From assembly GCA_016208585.1 (NCBI GenBank), contig JACQXR010000111.1, forward strand, positions 1 to 42,852: 42,852 nucleotides of DNA, given 5' to 3'. Numbering within the stretch: position 1 is the stretch's first letter; each line of letters opens with the position of its first letter. A program made the position numbers and the translations under genes. Shown here piece after piece: positions 26,170 to 33,092 of the stretch. A model generated the notes under the pieces. That model did not search any database. It was given only the letters and a program-made list of their open reading frames with translations, and had not been told where the DNA came from. The stretch comes from a candidate division TA06 bacterium (GTDB lineage Bacteria; Edwardsbacteria; AC1; EtOH8).

Positions 26170-28605
26170 ATGAACCCGCCCGATGCCGAATTGTCCGCCA
26201 AAAGCCAGTCGCCCCAGGATTCCGCCGAGATCCCCAGGTTTTTGATGGTGGAGAATGCCAAGGACAAGCCGATAGACTCCGAACCCATAATGCCGTTCAA
26301 CGTGGTCCAGAAGCGCAGCGGCGAGATCGTCAATTTTGACCGGCGCAAGATCACCGAAGCTATCTTCAAGGCGGCCCAGGCGGTGGGCGGGGCCGACCAT
26401 CTGCTGGCCGACGCCCTGGCCGAGCAGGTGGAGCTGCTGCTGCATTCGGCCAAGGGCCAGCATCTGCCCAACGTGGAGGAGATCCAGGACGCGGTGGAGA
26501 AGATCCTGATCGAGCGGGGCCATGCCAAGACCGCCAAGGCCTTCATCCTGTACCGCGACCAGCGCTCCAAGCTCCGCCGCCAGAATTTCAACATCCGCCA
26601 GGTGCAGATGGGCGAAGTGGTGCGGGATTCCGACGCCACCGACCTGGCCCTGTTCATCCAGACCTCCGAGGATAACGTGGCCCAGTGGGACCGGGAGAAG
26701 ATAGTCAAAGCCCTTAAAAAAGAGGCCGGGGTGGCCGAGGACACAGCCCAGAAGGTGGCGGTGGAAGTGGAACAGCAGATCGTAGACGCCAAGGTCAAGC
26801 GGCTGACTTCGTCCTTAGTGCGCGAGTTGGTGGACGCCAAGCTGATAGAATACGGGCTGGAGGAGGCCCGCAAAAGGCATTCTCGGCTGGGCATGCCGCT
26901 GTACGATGTGGAGAAGGTTTTAACCGACCGCAATCGCGAGAACGCCAACATCCCTCACAACCCCGAAGCCACCAACATGACCCTGGCCGAGACTATCAAC
27001 AAGCAGTTCGCCCTGTTCCGGGTCTTTTCCCCCGACGTGGCCGACGCCCACAGCCGGGGCGACATCCATCTGCACGACCTGGGATTCGTCAACCGGCCGT
27101 ACTGTTCGGGACAAAGCCTGGAATACGTCAAGAAGTTCGGCCTGTCCCTGCCCAACGCGCTGTCCATAGCCAAGCCGGCCAAGCACGCCGACACCCTTTT
27201 GGCCCACATGGTGAAAATGTCAGCCGCGCTGCAGGGGCACTTTGCCGGGGCCATCGGCTGGGACGCGGTCAACGTCTTCTTTGCTCCGTTCCTGGTGGGA
27301 ATGTCCGAGCGGGAGATCTCCCAGCTGGCCCAGATGATGATCTTCGAATACAGCCAGCAGTCGGTGGCCCGGGGCGGCCAGGCCATATTCTCCGACCTCA
27401 ACATCTACTGGGAGACCCCCAAGCATTTCGAGCACGTGCCGGCCATCGGGCCGGGCGGCGAGTACACCGGCAAGAAATACGGCGATTACTTGAAGGAATC
27501 CCAGCGCTTTGCCTGGGCCCTGTTCGAAGTTTACAAGGGCGGCGACGGCACCGGGCGGCCCTTCTTCTTCCCCAAGCCCCAGGCCCATATCACCGAAAAA
27601 TTCTTTTTAACCCCGGGGCACCAGGAATACCTGGAGCTGATCTGCTCGGTGGCCGCCGACAAGGGCAACACCTATTTCGTATTCGACCGGGGCGAGACCG
27701 CCAAGATCTCGGAGTGCTGCCGGCTGGCCTTCAAATTAGACGACCGGGACCTGATGGACGCCAACACCCCCTGGAAGATGCGCTATTCGGCCCTGCAGAA
27801 CATCACCGTCAACCTGCCCCGGATCGCCTACCTGGCCAAAGGCGACACCAACCAACTCTACAAAAAAATAGACGAGTTCCTGCACTTGGCGGTGAAAGGC
27901 CACCAGCAGAAGCGCAAGTTCATAGAGAAACTGATGGCCTTAAAAGACCAGGGGCCTTTATCCCTTTTGGCCATGGAGAAGGACGGCGAGCCTTATCTTC
28001 GGATGGGCCGGGTTACCTTCCTGATCGGGATGCTGGGGCTCAACGAAATGGTGCAGCACCACACCGGACAGGAGATGCACGAAAGCGAAGAAGCCTTCAA
28101 GTTCGGGCTGAAGATGATAGCCTACATGCATCTTAAAATCAAGGAACTGGCCAAGGAATACGGCATGAAGTTCGTGCTGGAGCAGACCCCGGCCGAGAGC
28201 ACCGCCTTCCGCTTTGCCAAGTTAGACCTGCAGCAGTTCCCCAAGGACGCCGAGAAGGCGGTCAAGGGCAGCCTCAAGGAGGGCACCGTCTACTATACCA
28301 ACTCCACCTACTTAAACGTGGCCTGCCAGATGAACCCCATCGACCGGGTGAAGCAAGAGGGCAAGTTCCACGACATGATAGAGGCCGGGGCCTTGACCCA
28401 TATCTGGCTGGCGGATTCGCATCCCAAGGCCAGCTCCATCGCCAATTTTGTGGTCAAATCCTTTCGCCAGACCCGCAACGCCCAGATCGCCTTCAGCCCT
28501 GAGTTCACCGCTTGCAACAGCTGCGGCAAGGTCTACCGGGGACTCAAAGACGAGTGCCCCAACTGCAGCCGGAAGACGTTCGAGGGGATCAGGAGGATCA
28601 AGTAG
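26170..28605 (+). CDS. nrdD: Anaerobic (class III) ribonucleoside-triphosphate reductase, catalytic chain lacking its glycyl-radical motif
   Basis: 811 residues from ATG 26170, chosen because AAGGAGC precedes it and the upstream in-frame stretch looks intergenic. Two ATP cones: about 42-135 (PFNVVQKRSGEIVNFDRRKI) and 156-245 (VAQWDREKIVKAL), giving dATP/ATP activity control. The catalytic domain has C312 in NRPYCSGQSL and C516/C517 in ISECCRLAF, then SALQNITVNLPRIA, as in NrdD. A C-terminal zinc ribbon has C782, C785, C796 and C799 (CNSCG...CPNC). The sequence then reads EGIRRIK and stops at 811, exactly where family members continue as R-(I/V)-T-G-Y-F with the radical glycine. That motif is instead found in the separate gene at 31471. 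On its own this chain should be inactive. Confidence 0.92.
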   Translation: MNPPDAELSAKSQSPQDSAEIPRFLMVENAKDKPIDSEPIMPFNVVQKRSGEIVNFDRRKITEAIFKAAQAVGGADHLLADALAEQVELLLHSAKGQHLPNVEEIQDAVEKILIERGHAKTAKAFILYRDQRSKLRRQNFNIRQVQMGEVVRDSDATDLALFIQTSEDNVAQWDREKIVKALKKEAGVAEDTAQKVAVEVEQQIVDAKVKRLTSSLVRELVDAKLIEYGLEEARKRHSRLGMPLYDVEKVLTDRNRENANIPHNPEATNMTLAETINKQFALFRVFSPDVADAHSRGDIHLHDLGFVNRPYCSGQSLEYVKKFGLSLPNALSIAKPAKHADTLLAHMVKMSAALQGHFAGAIGWDAVNVFFAPFLVGMSEREISQLAQMMIFEYSQQSVARGGQAIFSDLNIYWETPKHFEHVPAIGPGGEYTGKKYGDYLKESQRFAWALFEVYKGGDGTGRPFFFPKPQAHITEKFFLTPGHQEYLELICSVAADKGNTYFVFDRGETAKISECCRLAFKLDDRDLMDANTPWKMRYSALQNITVNLPRIAYLAKGDTNQLYKKIDEFLHLAVKGHQQKRKFIEKLMALKDQGPLSLLAMEKDGEPYLRMGRVTFLIGMLGLNEMVQHHTGQEMHESEEAFKFGLKMIAYMHLKIKELAKEYGMKFVLEQTPAESTAFRFAKLDLQQFPKDAEKAVKGSLKEGTVYYTNSTYLNVACQMNPIDRVKQEGKFHDMIEAGALTHIWLADSHPKASSIANFVVKSFRQTRNAQIAFSPEFTACNSCGKVYRGLKDECPNCSRKTFEGIRRIK
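28546..28605 (+). repeat. 60-bp direct repeat, copy 1 (3' end of nrdD)
   Basis: The final 60 bases of nrdD, ending exactly at its TAG, recur without mismatch at 28911-28970, offset 365 bases. Confidence 0.95.
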
Positions 28606-28608
28606 ATT

Positions 28609-28725
28609 GAAGGCAGGAAGCAAAGGCAGGAAGCAAAGGCAGAAAGCAAAGGCAGAAAGCAAAGGCAGAAAACAAAGGCAGAAAGCAAAGGCAGGAAGCA
28701 AAGGCAGGAAGCAAAGGCAGAAAAT
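28609..28725 (+). repeat. 13-bp minisatellite, nine units
   Basis: Nine consecutive units of AAAGGCAGRAAGC (R alternating A/G, a few substitutions) begin three bases after the nrdD stop. A lone related unit, AAAGGCAGAAAGTAAAG, lies just ahead of fusA (around 40561). Short frames across the array are artefacts of the repeat. Confidence 0.95.
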
Positions 28726-28759
28726 GGAGCCGGTAGACAGTAGCCGGTAGGTTAGGCCG

Positions 28760-28813
28760 GAACTCAACCCCAACCCTTCTCTTGGGTAAGAGAAGGGAGC
28801 AAGGGATGAGTTC
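28760..28813. repeat. Palindromic intergenic element
   Basis: Outer arms GAACTCA/TGAGTTC (28760-28766, 28807-28813) and inner arms CCCTTCTCTT/AAGAGAAGGG (28774-28783, 28788-28797) with loop GGGT. The text resembles the CTCACCCCAACCC...GGGTGAGG elements common in many bacteria. There is no T tract, so it is not a terminator. Confidence 0.65.
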
Positions 28814-28854
28814 TAAAGGCTATAAAGCAGGAGCAGGCGTTGCTGGGCGCGTTC

Positions 28855-28909
28855 AGCCCGGCGGTAAGCAAACAAGCCTTGGCAGGTTGTAAACAGGCTA
28901 CCGCAGGTT
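28855..28909 (+). repeat. 21-bp tandem array, left fragment
   Basis: Two to three units, the first of 20 bases and the second of 21 (AGCCTTGGCAGGTTG followed by TAAACA). AGCAAACAAGCCTTG at 28867-28881 is matched at 31031-31045 at the beginning of the larger array, and similarity continues for about 40 bases. The 60-bp nrdD copy begins immediately after. Confidence 0.8.
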
Positions 28910-28910
28910 A

Positions 28911-28970
28911 AAAGACGAGTGCCCCAACTGCAGCCGGAAGACGTTCGAGGGGATCAGGAGGATCAAGTAG
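28911..28970 (+). repeat. 60-bp direct repeat, copy 2
   Basis: Perfect copy of the nrdD 3' end, including the stop codon, outside any gene. The AT-rich restriction-modification module starts directly after it, so the copy marks the left border of that module. From 28606 to 29054 I see only repeats and regulatory DNA. Confidence 0.95.
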
Positions 28971-28987
28971 GAACAATAGAAAAATTG

Positions 28988-28999
28988 TCACCGCGGTGA
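28988..28999. promoter_or_regulatory. Palindromic operator candidate upstream of the methyltransferase
   Basis: TCACCGCGGTGA is a perfect 12-base palindrome 55 bases before the methyltransferase start. TTGTCA overlaps its left edge and TATAAAATAAT follows directly, so a bound protein would cover the likely promoter. Restriction-modification systems are often controlled this way, by the methyltransferase itself or a controller protein; no controller gene is present. Confidence 0.45.
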
Positions 29000-29054
29000 T
29001 ATAAAATAATTCTGCGAACTAACAATAAATATCTGCCCAGATTAAAGGTGTACT

Positions 29055-30266
29055 ATGTTAACAGAAGTTAAGACGAGAGCGATAGAACTTGATTTTACCG
29101 CCCAAAAAGCTTCAGAAGGCCGGGCAGCCATACACGAGTACCCCGCGATGCTGCATTATCTTTTGGTTGATAATTTACTTTCGCTTTATGCGCCCAAAGA
29201 TAGTACAGTTTACGATCCCTTTTGCGGCAGCGGCGTTACGATTATTGAAACTCTTAAAACTTCTAGGAAAGTAATTGGTACTGATTTAAACCCATTGGCA
29301 CTTTTAATAGCCGAAGCCAGGACGCTTAATCTGTATCAGGAAAAAGTTGCAAGTAACCTAAAAAAAATAAAAAACGATTGGGGCAGTAATACTGCCGATG
29401 TGCCGGAAATAACGAATATAGAATATTGGTTTAACCCTGACGTAATAGAAGGGCTAGGAAAAATTAGAAAAAGTTTACGGGCAATAGACGATAAAACTTA
29501 TGGGTTATTTTTCAAAACTGTTTTTTCGCAAACAGTCAGAAATGTTTCAAATAATAAAAAGGGCGAGTTCAAACGCAATCGCATTAACAAAGAAAAATTA
29601 GATATATATAGGCCAAGGGTATGGGAAACCTTTGAACGAATAGCTTTAAAATACAGTCAAATTCTGACTGATCCCCTACTTTACAGGGATTTTAAACTGT
29701 TTAGACATGATGCAAGGCAACCCCTACCTTTCAACGACAAGGTTGATATTGTGATTACTTCGCCGCCATACGGCGATTCAAAAACCACGGTTGCTTACGG
29801 CCAATTTTCCAGTTTTAGCATGGAATGGATTAAAGGTTTGAATCCTTATGGCGACGGCGATTTAACGTTAGATGGCAGGTTGCTTGGCGGCAAAAAGGGC
29901 ATTTTTGGCGCAACACCTTCGGTATCCTTGAAGCAAACGCTGAATAAGATACAGGATGAAAATCGCAAGGAAGAGGTAAACATCTTTTTTTCGGATCTTT
30001 TTTTATCCTGCAATAATATTATAAAGTGTCTTTCCGACCACCCTACGGTTTGCCTCGTGGTCGGCAACAGAACCGTCAACGGAATAACAATTCCAATGGA
30101 CGAAATTGTAAAGGAATTTTTTGAACATTTTGGTTTAAAGCATTTAAAAACATTAGTAAGAAAAATTAATAACAAGCGGATGCCCGCTTTGAATTCGCCA
30201 TCAAACGTTAAGGGCTATTTATCACCAACAATGACGGCCGAATATATAGTTATAATGAAAGGATGA
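29055..30266 (+). CDS. DNA methyltransferase (N4-cytosine or N6-adenine type) of a restriction-modification system
   Basis: 403 residues. The SAM-binding motif VYDPFCGSGVTIIETL (FCGSG at 56-60) is followed by VIGTDLNPLA; the catalytic motif TSPPYGDS lies near residue 235. T-S-P-P-Y is typical of amino-methyltransferases, often N4-cytosine. The order (SAM site first, catalytic motif later) resembles the alpha arrangement. The gene is AT-rich relative to its neighbours and stops one base before the endonuclease start, so the pair is co-expressed. MvaI/BcnI-type endonucleases cut CCNGG-like sites, and the BcnI system uses N4-cytosine methylation, which fits. Sequence specificity is inferred, not shown. 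Confidence 0.88.
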   Translation: MLTEVKTRAIELDFTAQKASEGRAAIHEYPAMLHYLLVDNLLSLYAPKDSTVYDPFCGSGVTIIETLKTSRKVIGTDLNPLALLIAEARTLNLYQEKVASNLKKIKNDWGSNTADVPEITNIEYWFNPDVIEGLGKIRKSLRAIDDKTYGLFFKTVFSQTVRNVSNNKKGEFKRNRINKEKLDIYRPRVWETFERIALKYSQILTDPLLYRDFKLFRHDARQPLPFNDKVDIVITSPPYGDSKTTVAYGQFSSFSMEWIKGLNPYGDGDLTLDGRLLGGKKGIFGATPSVSLKQTLNKIQDENRKEEVNIFFSDLFLSCNNIIKCLSDHPTVCLVVGNRTVNGITIPMDEIVKEFFEHFGLKHLKTLVRKINNKRMPALNSPSNVKGYLSPTMTAEYIVIMKG

Positions 30267-30267
30267 G

Positions 30268-30966
30268 ATGACTTTACAAGAAATTACAAGAAGACTTATT
30301 ACTTTGAATGAACGAGGCTTTATCTCGTCATTGCGGAAGGGATCAACTGGTGTCGGACATACTTTTGAACATGAAATGGGTTTACAAGAAACCAACATAC
30401 CGGTGCCTGATATTGGGGGTAGAGTAGAAATAAAAACAACGAGAAGAGAATCCAAATCGTTAATTACTTTGTTTTGCTTTAATAGGGGCGTTTGGCAAAT
30501 AACGCCACGCCAATTAATTGAAAGATATGGTTATTTAGATGAAAAAGGCAGGAGAGCGTTAAAAAATACAATTTTTTTAGGCGGTGAAAGTTCACAAGGC
30601 TTAAATCTGCGCACAAATGAAAACAATACCATTAGCCTTGTTGATAGAAGCGGCAATATATTGGCAATCTGGGATGTATTTATTTTAGTCGGGAAGCTAA
30701 TGACAAAATTAACCAGGGTGCTTTTTGTTATTGCCGATAGAAGATACAATGAAGGACATGAAGAATTTCATTATAATGAAGCGATGATTTTAACAGAACC
30801 GCAGCATAGGAACTTTATTGAAGCTTTCAATGCCGGAATAGTGGGAATAGATTTAAGAATGCATTTAAAGGAAAATGGTGCGGTTAGAAATCGAGGCACA
30901 GCTTTTAGGATCAGGGAAATAGACATGATAAACTTGTATTCAAATGTGAGAAAGCTTGAAATTTAA
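30268..30966 (+). CDS. MvaI/BcnI-family restriction endonuclease
   Basis: 232 residues, close to BcnI and MvaI in length and order of blocks. N-terminal LNERGFISSLRKGSTGVGHTFEHEMGLQETNIPVPDIGG is followed by RVEIKTTRR, giving a PD-(D/E)xK-like site with Asp48, Glu54 and Lys56. Later matches include SLITLF, IWDVFILVGKL, VLFVIADR, a FHYNEAMIL...EA stretch and a C-terminal RGTAFRIREIDMINLYSNVRKL, which parallels the R-G-x-x-x-R-I end of BcnI. That family acts as monomers on CCNGG-type sites. It is AT-rich and tightly coupled to the methyltransferase, supporting gain as one module. Recognition of a CCNGG-like sequence is inference. Confidence 0.85.
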   Translation: MTLQEITRRLITLNERGFISSLRKGSTGVGHTFEHEMGLQETNIPVPDIGGRVEIKTTRRESKSLITLFCFNRGVWQITPRQLIERYGYLDEKGRRALKNTIFLGGESSQGLNLRTNENNTISLVDRSGNILAIWDVFILVGKLMTKLTRVLFVIADRRYNEGHEEFHYNEAMILTEPQHRNFIEAFNAGIVGIDLRMHLKENGAVRNRGTAFRIREIDMINLYSNVRKLEI

Positions 30967-31017
30967 AAACAGCCGATAAATTTTGCGGCAATTAAACAAT
31001 TTTACACTCTCTAAATA

Positions 31018-31248
31018 AGCCCTGGCGATGAGCAAACAAGCCTTGACAGGTTATAAACAGGCTTCCGCGGGTTCTGAACTGACACCCGCAGAGTTTGAAT
31101 AAGCATCCGAAAGTTCTGAACTGACATCCGCAGGGTTTAAATAGGCTTCCGTGGGTTCTGAACAGTCTACCGGAAAGTTTGAACAGCCTACCGGAGAGTT
31201 TGAATAGCCTACCGGAGAGTTTGAACTGGCATCCGCGGGTTGTAAATA
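31018..31248 (+). repeat. 21-bp tandem array, eleven units
   Basis: Eleven consecutive imperfect units of exactly 21 bases, such as GCCTACCGGAGAGTTTGAAT plus A. The 5' half of each unit varies in a patterned way (CTTCCGCGGG, CATCCGCAGG, CTACCGGAGA) while the 3' end is AAACA, GAATA or GAACT. The minus strand has an open frame of repeated heptapeptides over it, which I treat as a by-product of a 21-base period. Starts 52 bases after the endonuclease stop. Confidence 0.92.
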
Positions 31249-31262
31249 AGCCTTCGTAACAC

Positions 31263-31454
31263 GTAATGGCCGAATTTATCGGCCCCAACAGTAAGGACAC
31301 GGCACGCCGTGTCCCAACAGGATATAAAGCCTTAAAAACTAAAGTAAGGACATGGCACGCCATGTCCCGACAATACAGTAAGAGCCGATCTGTCGGCCCC
31401 AACAGGTATAAAGACTCAATAACCAACGTAATGGCCGATTTATCGGCCCCAACC
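31263..31454 (+). repeat. Five covarying hairpin modules
   Basis: Modules at 31263, 31291, 31344, 31378 and 31428 share GTAAK, a stem of 5-7 bp, a loop of about 4 bases, a closing arm, then CC(A/G)ACA. Stem arms differ between copies with compensating changes: GGCCGA/TCGGCC, GACACGG/CCGTGTC, GACATGG/CCATGTC, GCCGA/TCGGC. The last ends three bases before the ribosome site of the glycyl-radical gene. Confidence 0.85.
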
Positions 31455-31470
31455 AAAGGAGATGGAAAAC

Positions 31471-31758
31471 ATGGAACTGCAGGAACTGAAGGACAAGCTG
31501 ACCTCGGAGAAACAGTCCTACGAATTCAACGAAGAGGACGGCGGGGTCTACATCCGCAACAAACGCTACGACACCAAGATCCACGCTACTTACGATGCCA
31601 TCGCCAAACACGAATGGAACACCATCAAGGCCCAGTCCGTGGGCGGCCGCGACGTCAACCACATCACCCGGGTAACCGGCTACTTTACCATCGTGGAAGG
31701 ATGGAACAAGGGCAAGATCGGGGAACTGCGGGACCGGTATAAGTCGCAGGTGAAGTAG
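31471..31758 (+). CDS. Stand-alone glycyl-radical domain protein, probable second chain of class III ribonucleotide reductase
   Basis: 95 residues. AAAGGAG ends nine bases before ATG 31471, so that start is preferred over the ATG at 31462, which abuts the ribosome site. Residues 64-90 read HITRVTGYF (radical glycine G70), then EGWNKGKIGELRDRY, the conserved C-terminal tail of NrdD, in which the same N-x-G-K-x-x-E-L-x-x-R follows R-(I/V)-T-G-Y. The first ~60 residues are charged, with EEDGGVYIRNKRYDTKIHATYDAIAKHEW, and contain no zinc ribbon. The large NrdD chain at 26170 lacks just this motif. The gene is followed by redoxin and NrdG-like activase genes. Inference: it docks into the catalytic chain and carries the radical, as YfiD/GrcA does for damaged pyruvate formate-lyase. 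A repair spare part is the alternative, but no full-length NrdD is seen here. Confidence 0.8.
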   Translation: MELQELKDKLTSEKQSYEFNEEDGGVYIRNKRYDTKIHATYDAIAKHEWNTIKAQSVGGRDVNHITRVTGYFTIVEGWNKGKIGELRDRYKSQVK

Positions 31759-31770
31759 GGACTGGAAGTT

Positions 31771-31813
31771 GTCATTCTGAGCAGGGCATCGTGCTTGGCA
31801 GGTCGAAGAATCC
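31771..31813 (+). repeat. Palindromic intergenic repeat of the GTCATTCTGAGC type
   Basis: GTCATTCTGAGC at 31771-31782 and GTCGAAGAATCC at 31802-31813 match the widespread GTCATTCTGAGCG...CGAAGAATCT element almost exactly. Confidence 0.7.
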
Positions 31814-31943
31814 ACTTTTAACTGAAGGGATCCTTCGGTTTGTAAAGCAAGCAAGGCTTCTCAGAGCCTGCACTGAGATTGGCTATTATTTTGCACCGAA
31901 GTGATGACACCGTCAAAAGTATGAAACTATTAAGAGGGTAATA

Positions 31944-32249
31944 ATGCAAATAAAAGTATTCGGGCGGCCCAGCTGCCAGGTCTGCAAACAGGCCATCGAA
32001 AAAGTAGGCTATTTTTTGGACAAATGGAAATACACGGAACAGGTGCCGGTCAACTATTTCGACATGGATACGCTGGACGGCCTGACCGAGGGAGCCTTTT
32101 ACGAGGTTTCCGACATTCCCACGGTGGTGCTGGAATATAAGAAAGAGGAGTTGGACCGCTGGGTCAAGCGGCCGCCGCTTTCCAAAGAGCTCAAGCCCCA
32201 TCTGGACAAGGCCTTTAAAGGTGAGGCCGGCCCGGACGAGGAAGACTGA
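31944..32249 (+). CDS. Glutaredoxin/NrdH-like redoxin
   Basis: 101 residues with a thioredoxin-fold start: MQIKVFGRPSCQVCKQAIEK, active-site pair C11-x-x-C14, and a cis-proline region DIPTVVLEY at Pro59. The C-terminal third is charged and probably an added helix. Some class III reductases (for example the Neisseria bacilliformis type) take electrons from thioredoxin-like proteins instead of formate. Its place between the glycyl-radical gene and the activase suggests it is the reductant for this enzyme. GAGGG gives the ribosome site. Confidence 0.78.
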   Translation: MQIKVFGRPSCQVCKQAIEKVGYFLDKWKYTEQVPVNYFDMDTLDGLTEGAFYEVSDIPTVVLEYKKEELDRWVKRPPLSKELKPHLDKAFKGEAGPDEED

Positions 32250-32274
32250 TTACGGTTGTGATGCAATAGGGACT

Positions 32275-32293
32275 ACAATTGGTACACAATTGT
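32275..32293. promoter_or_regulatory. Palindromic operator candidate upstream of the activase gene
   Basis: ACAATTG, five bases, CAATTGT: a perfect 7-base inverted repeat 77 bases ahead of the activase start. It could be a protein-binding site; no regulator can be assigned. Confidence 0.4.
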
Positions 32294-32296
32294 TTG

Positions 32297-32340
32297 GCCA
32301 ATAGTATCACCACCGTATAACCACTGTATGGACTATTGCC
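32297..32340. repeat. Long inverted repeat upstream of the activase gene
   Basis: GGCCAATAGT and ACTATTGCC can pair (one bulged C) around a 25-base interior. It lacks a T tract. It may be an RNA hairpin in the leader of the activase gene. Confidence 0.4.
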
Positions 32341-32369
32341 GGACATGCATTAATGCTTCGTAAGGTAAG

Positions 32370-33092
32370 ATGGAAATAAAAGGTTTCATAGAGACATCGC
32401 TGATTGACTGGGACGGCAGGCTGGTCTCAGTCTTTTTTTTGCCCGGCTGCAATTTTCGCTGTCCCTTTTGTCACAACCACCGGTTGTGGAAGGAGCCGCA
32501 GAAGATCGCGACCGTTCCCTGGCAGAGGGTCAGCGATTTCCTTAAAGGCAAGAAAGGCTGGATCGACGGAGCGGTGATCACCGGAGGCGAGCCCACCGTC
32601 CATGACGACCTGCCCCAGTTCATCCAATCCATCCGGGAGCTGGGTCTTCTGATAAAACTGGACACCAACGGCGCCAATCCCGAAATGCTGCAATTGCTGT
32701 TGGACAAGAAATTAGTGGACTATGTGGCCATGGACCTGAAGGCTACCCTGGATCCGATATACAGCCAGGCGGCCGGGACCAAGGTCAACCTGGACGACAT
32801 CAGACGCTCGATAAAAATACTGATGACCGGCAAAACGGATTACGAATTCCGCACGACTTTAGTGCCCGTGTTTCACAGATTAGAGAACGTCAAACAGATG
32901 GGCAAAAGCATCAAGGGGGCCCAAAAGTGGGCGCTGCAGCAGTTCGTGCCCCAAAACTCGGAGCAGGAGACGCTCAGGAACATCTGGCCCTATGCCGAGG
33001 AGTACCTGGTGAAAATGCAGCAGGAGGGAAGCAAATGGGTGGAAAGCTGCATTTTGCGGGGGATAAGCGAGATCGCCGCCGAACAGTTCTAA
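32370..33092 (+). CDS. nrdG: Anaerobic ribonucleotide-reductase activating protein, radical SAM
   Basis: 240 residues. The radical SAM cluster motif is C27-x3-C31-x2-C34 in LPGCNFRCPFCHNHRLW, followed by the SAM-binding GGEPTVHDD and KLDTNGANP. The family forms a glycyl radical on its partner from SAM. The length and sequence order match the longer NrdG-type (anaerobic RNR activating protein) group better than the short E. coli NrdG, but pyruvate-formate-lyase activases are close relatives. Context decides: nrdD, a glycyl-radical chain and a redoxin lie just upstream. AAGGT gives a weak ribosome site. Confidence 0.88.
   Translation: MEIKGFIETSLIDWDGRLVSVFFLPGCNFRCPFCHNHRLWKEPQKIATVPWQRVSDFLKGKKGWIDGAVITGGEPTVHDDLPQFIQSIRELGLLIKLDTNGANPEMLQLLLDKKLVDYVAMDLKATLDPIYSQAAGTKVNLDDIRRSIKILMTGKTDYEFRTTLVPVFHRLENVKQMGKSIKGAQKWALQQFVPQNSEQETLRNIWPYAEEYLVKMQQEGSKWVESCILRGISEIAAEQF

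Noticed and set aside
26158-27588. Several long minus-strand open frames inside nrdD
   Set aside because: Shadow frames caused by GC-rich third positions; the plus-strand protein is clearly NrdD.
28448-28773. Open frames on both strands across the 13-bp minisatellite
   Set aside because: Low-complexity read-outs of the repeat overlapping the nrdD end in other frames.
30992-31456. Open frame on the minus strand with repeated GRLFKLS-like heptapeptides
   Set aside because: It is produced by the 21-bp tandem array and the hairpin modules; the rest shows no protein-like features and no ribosome site was found.
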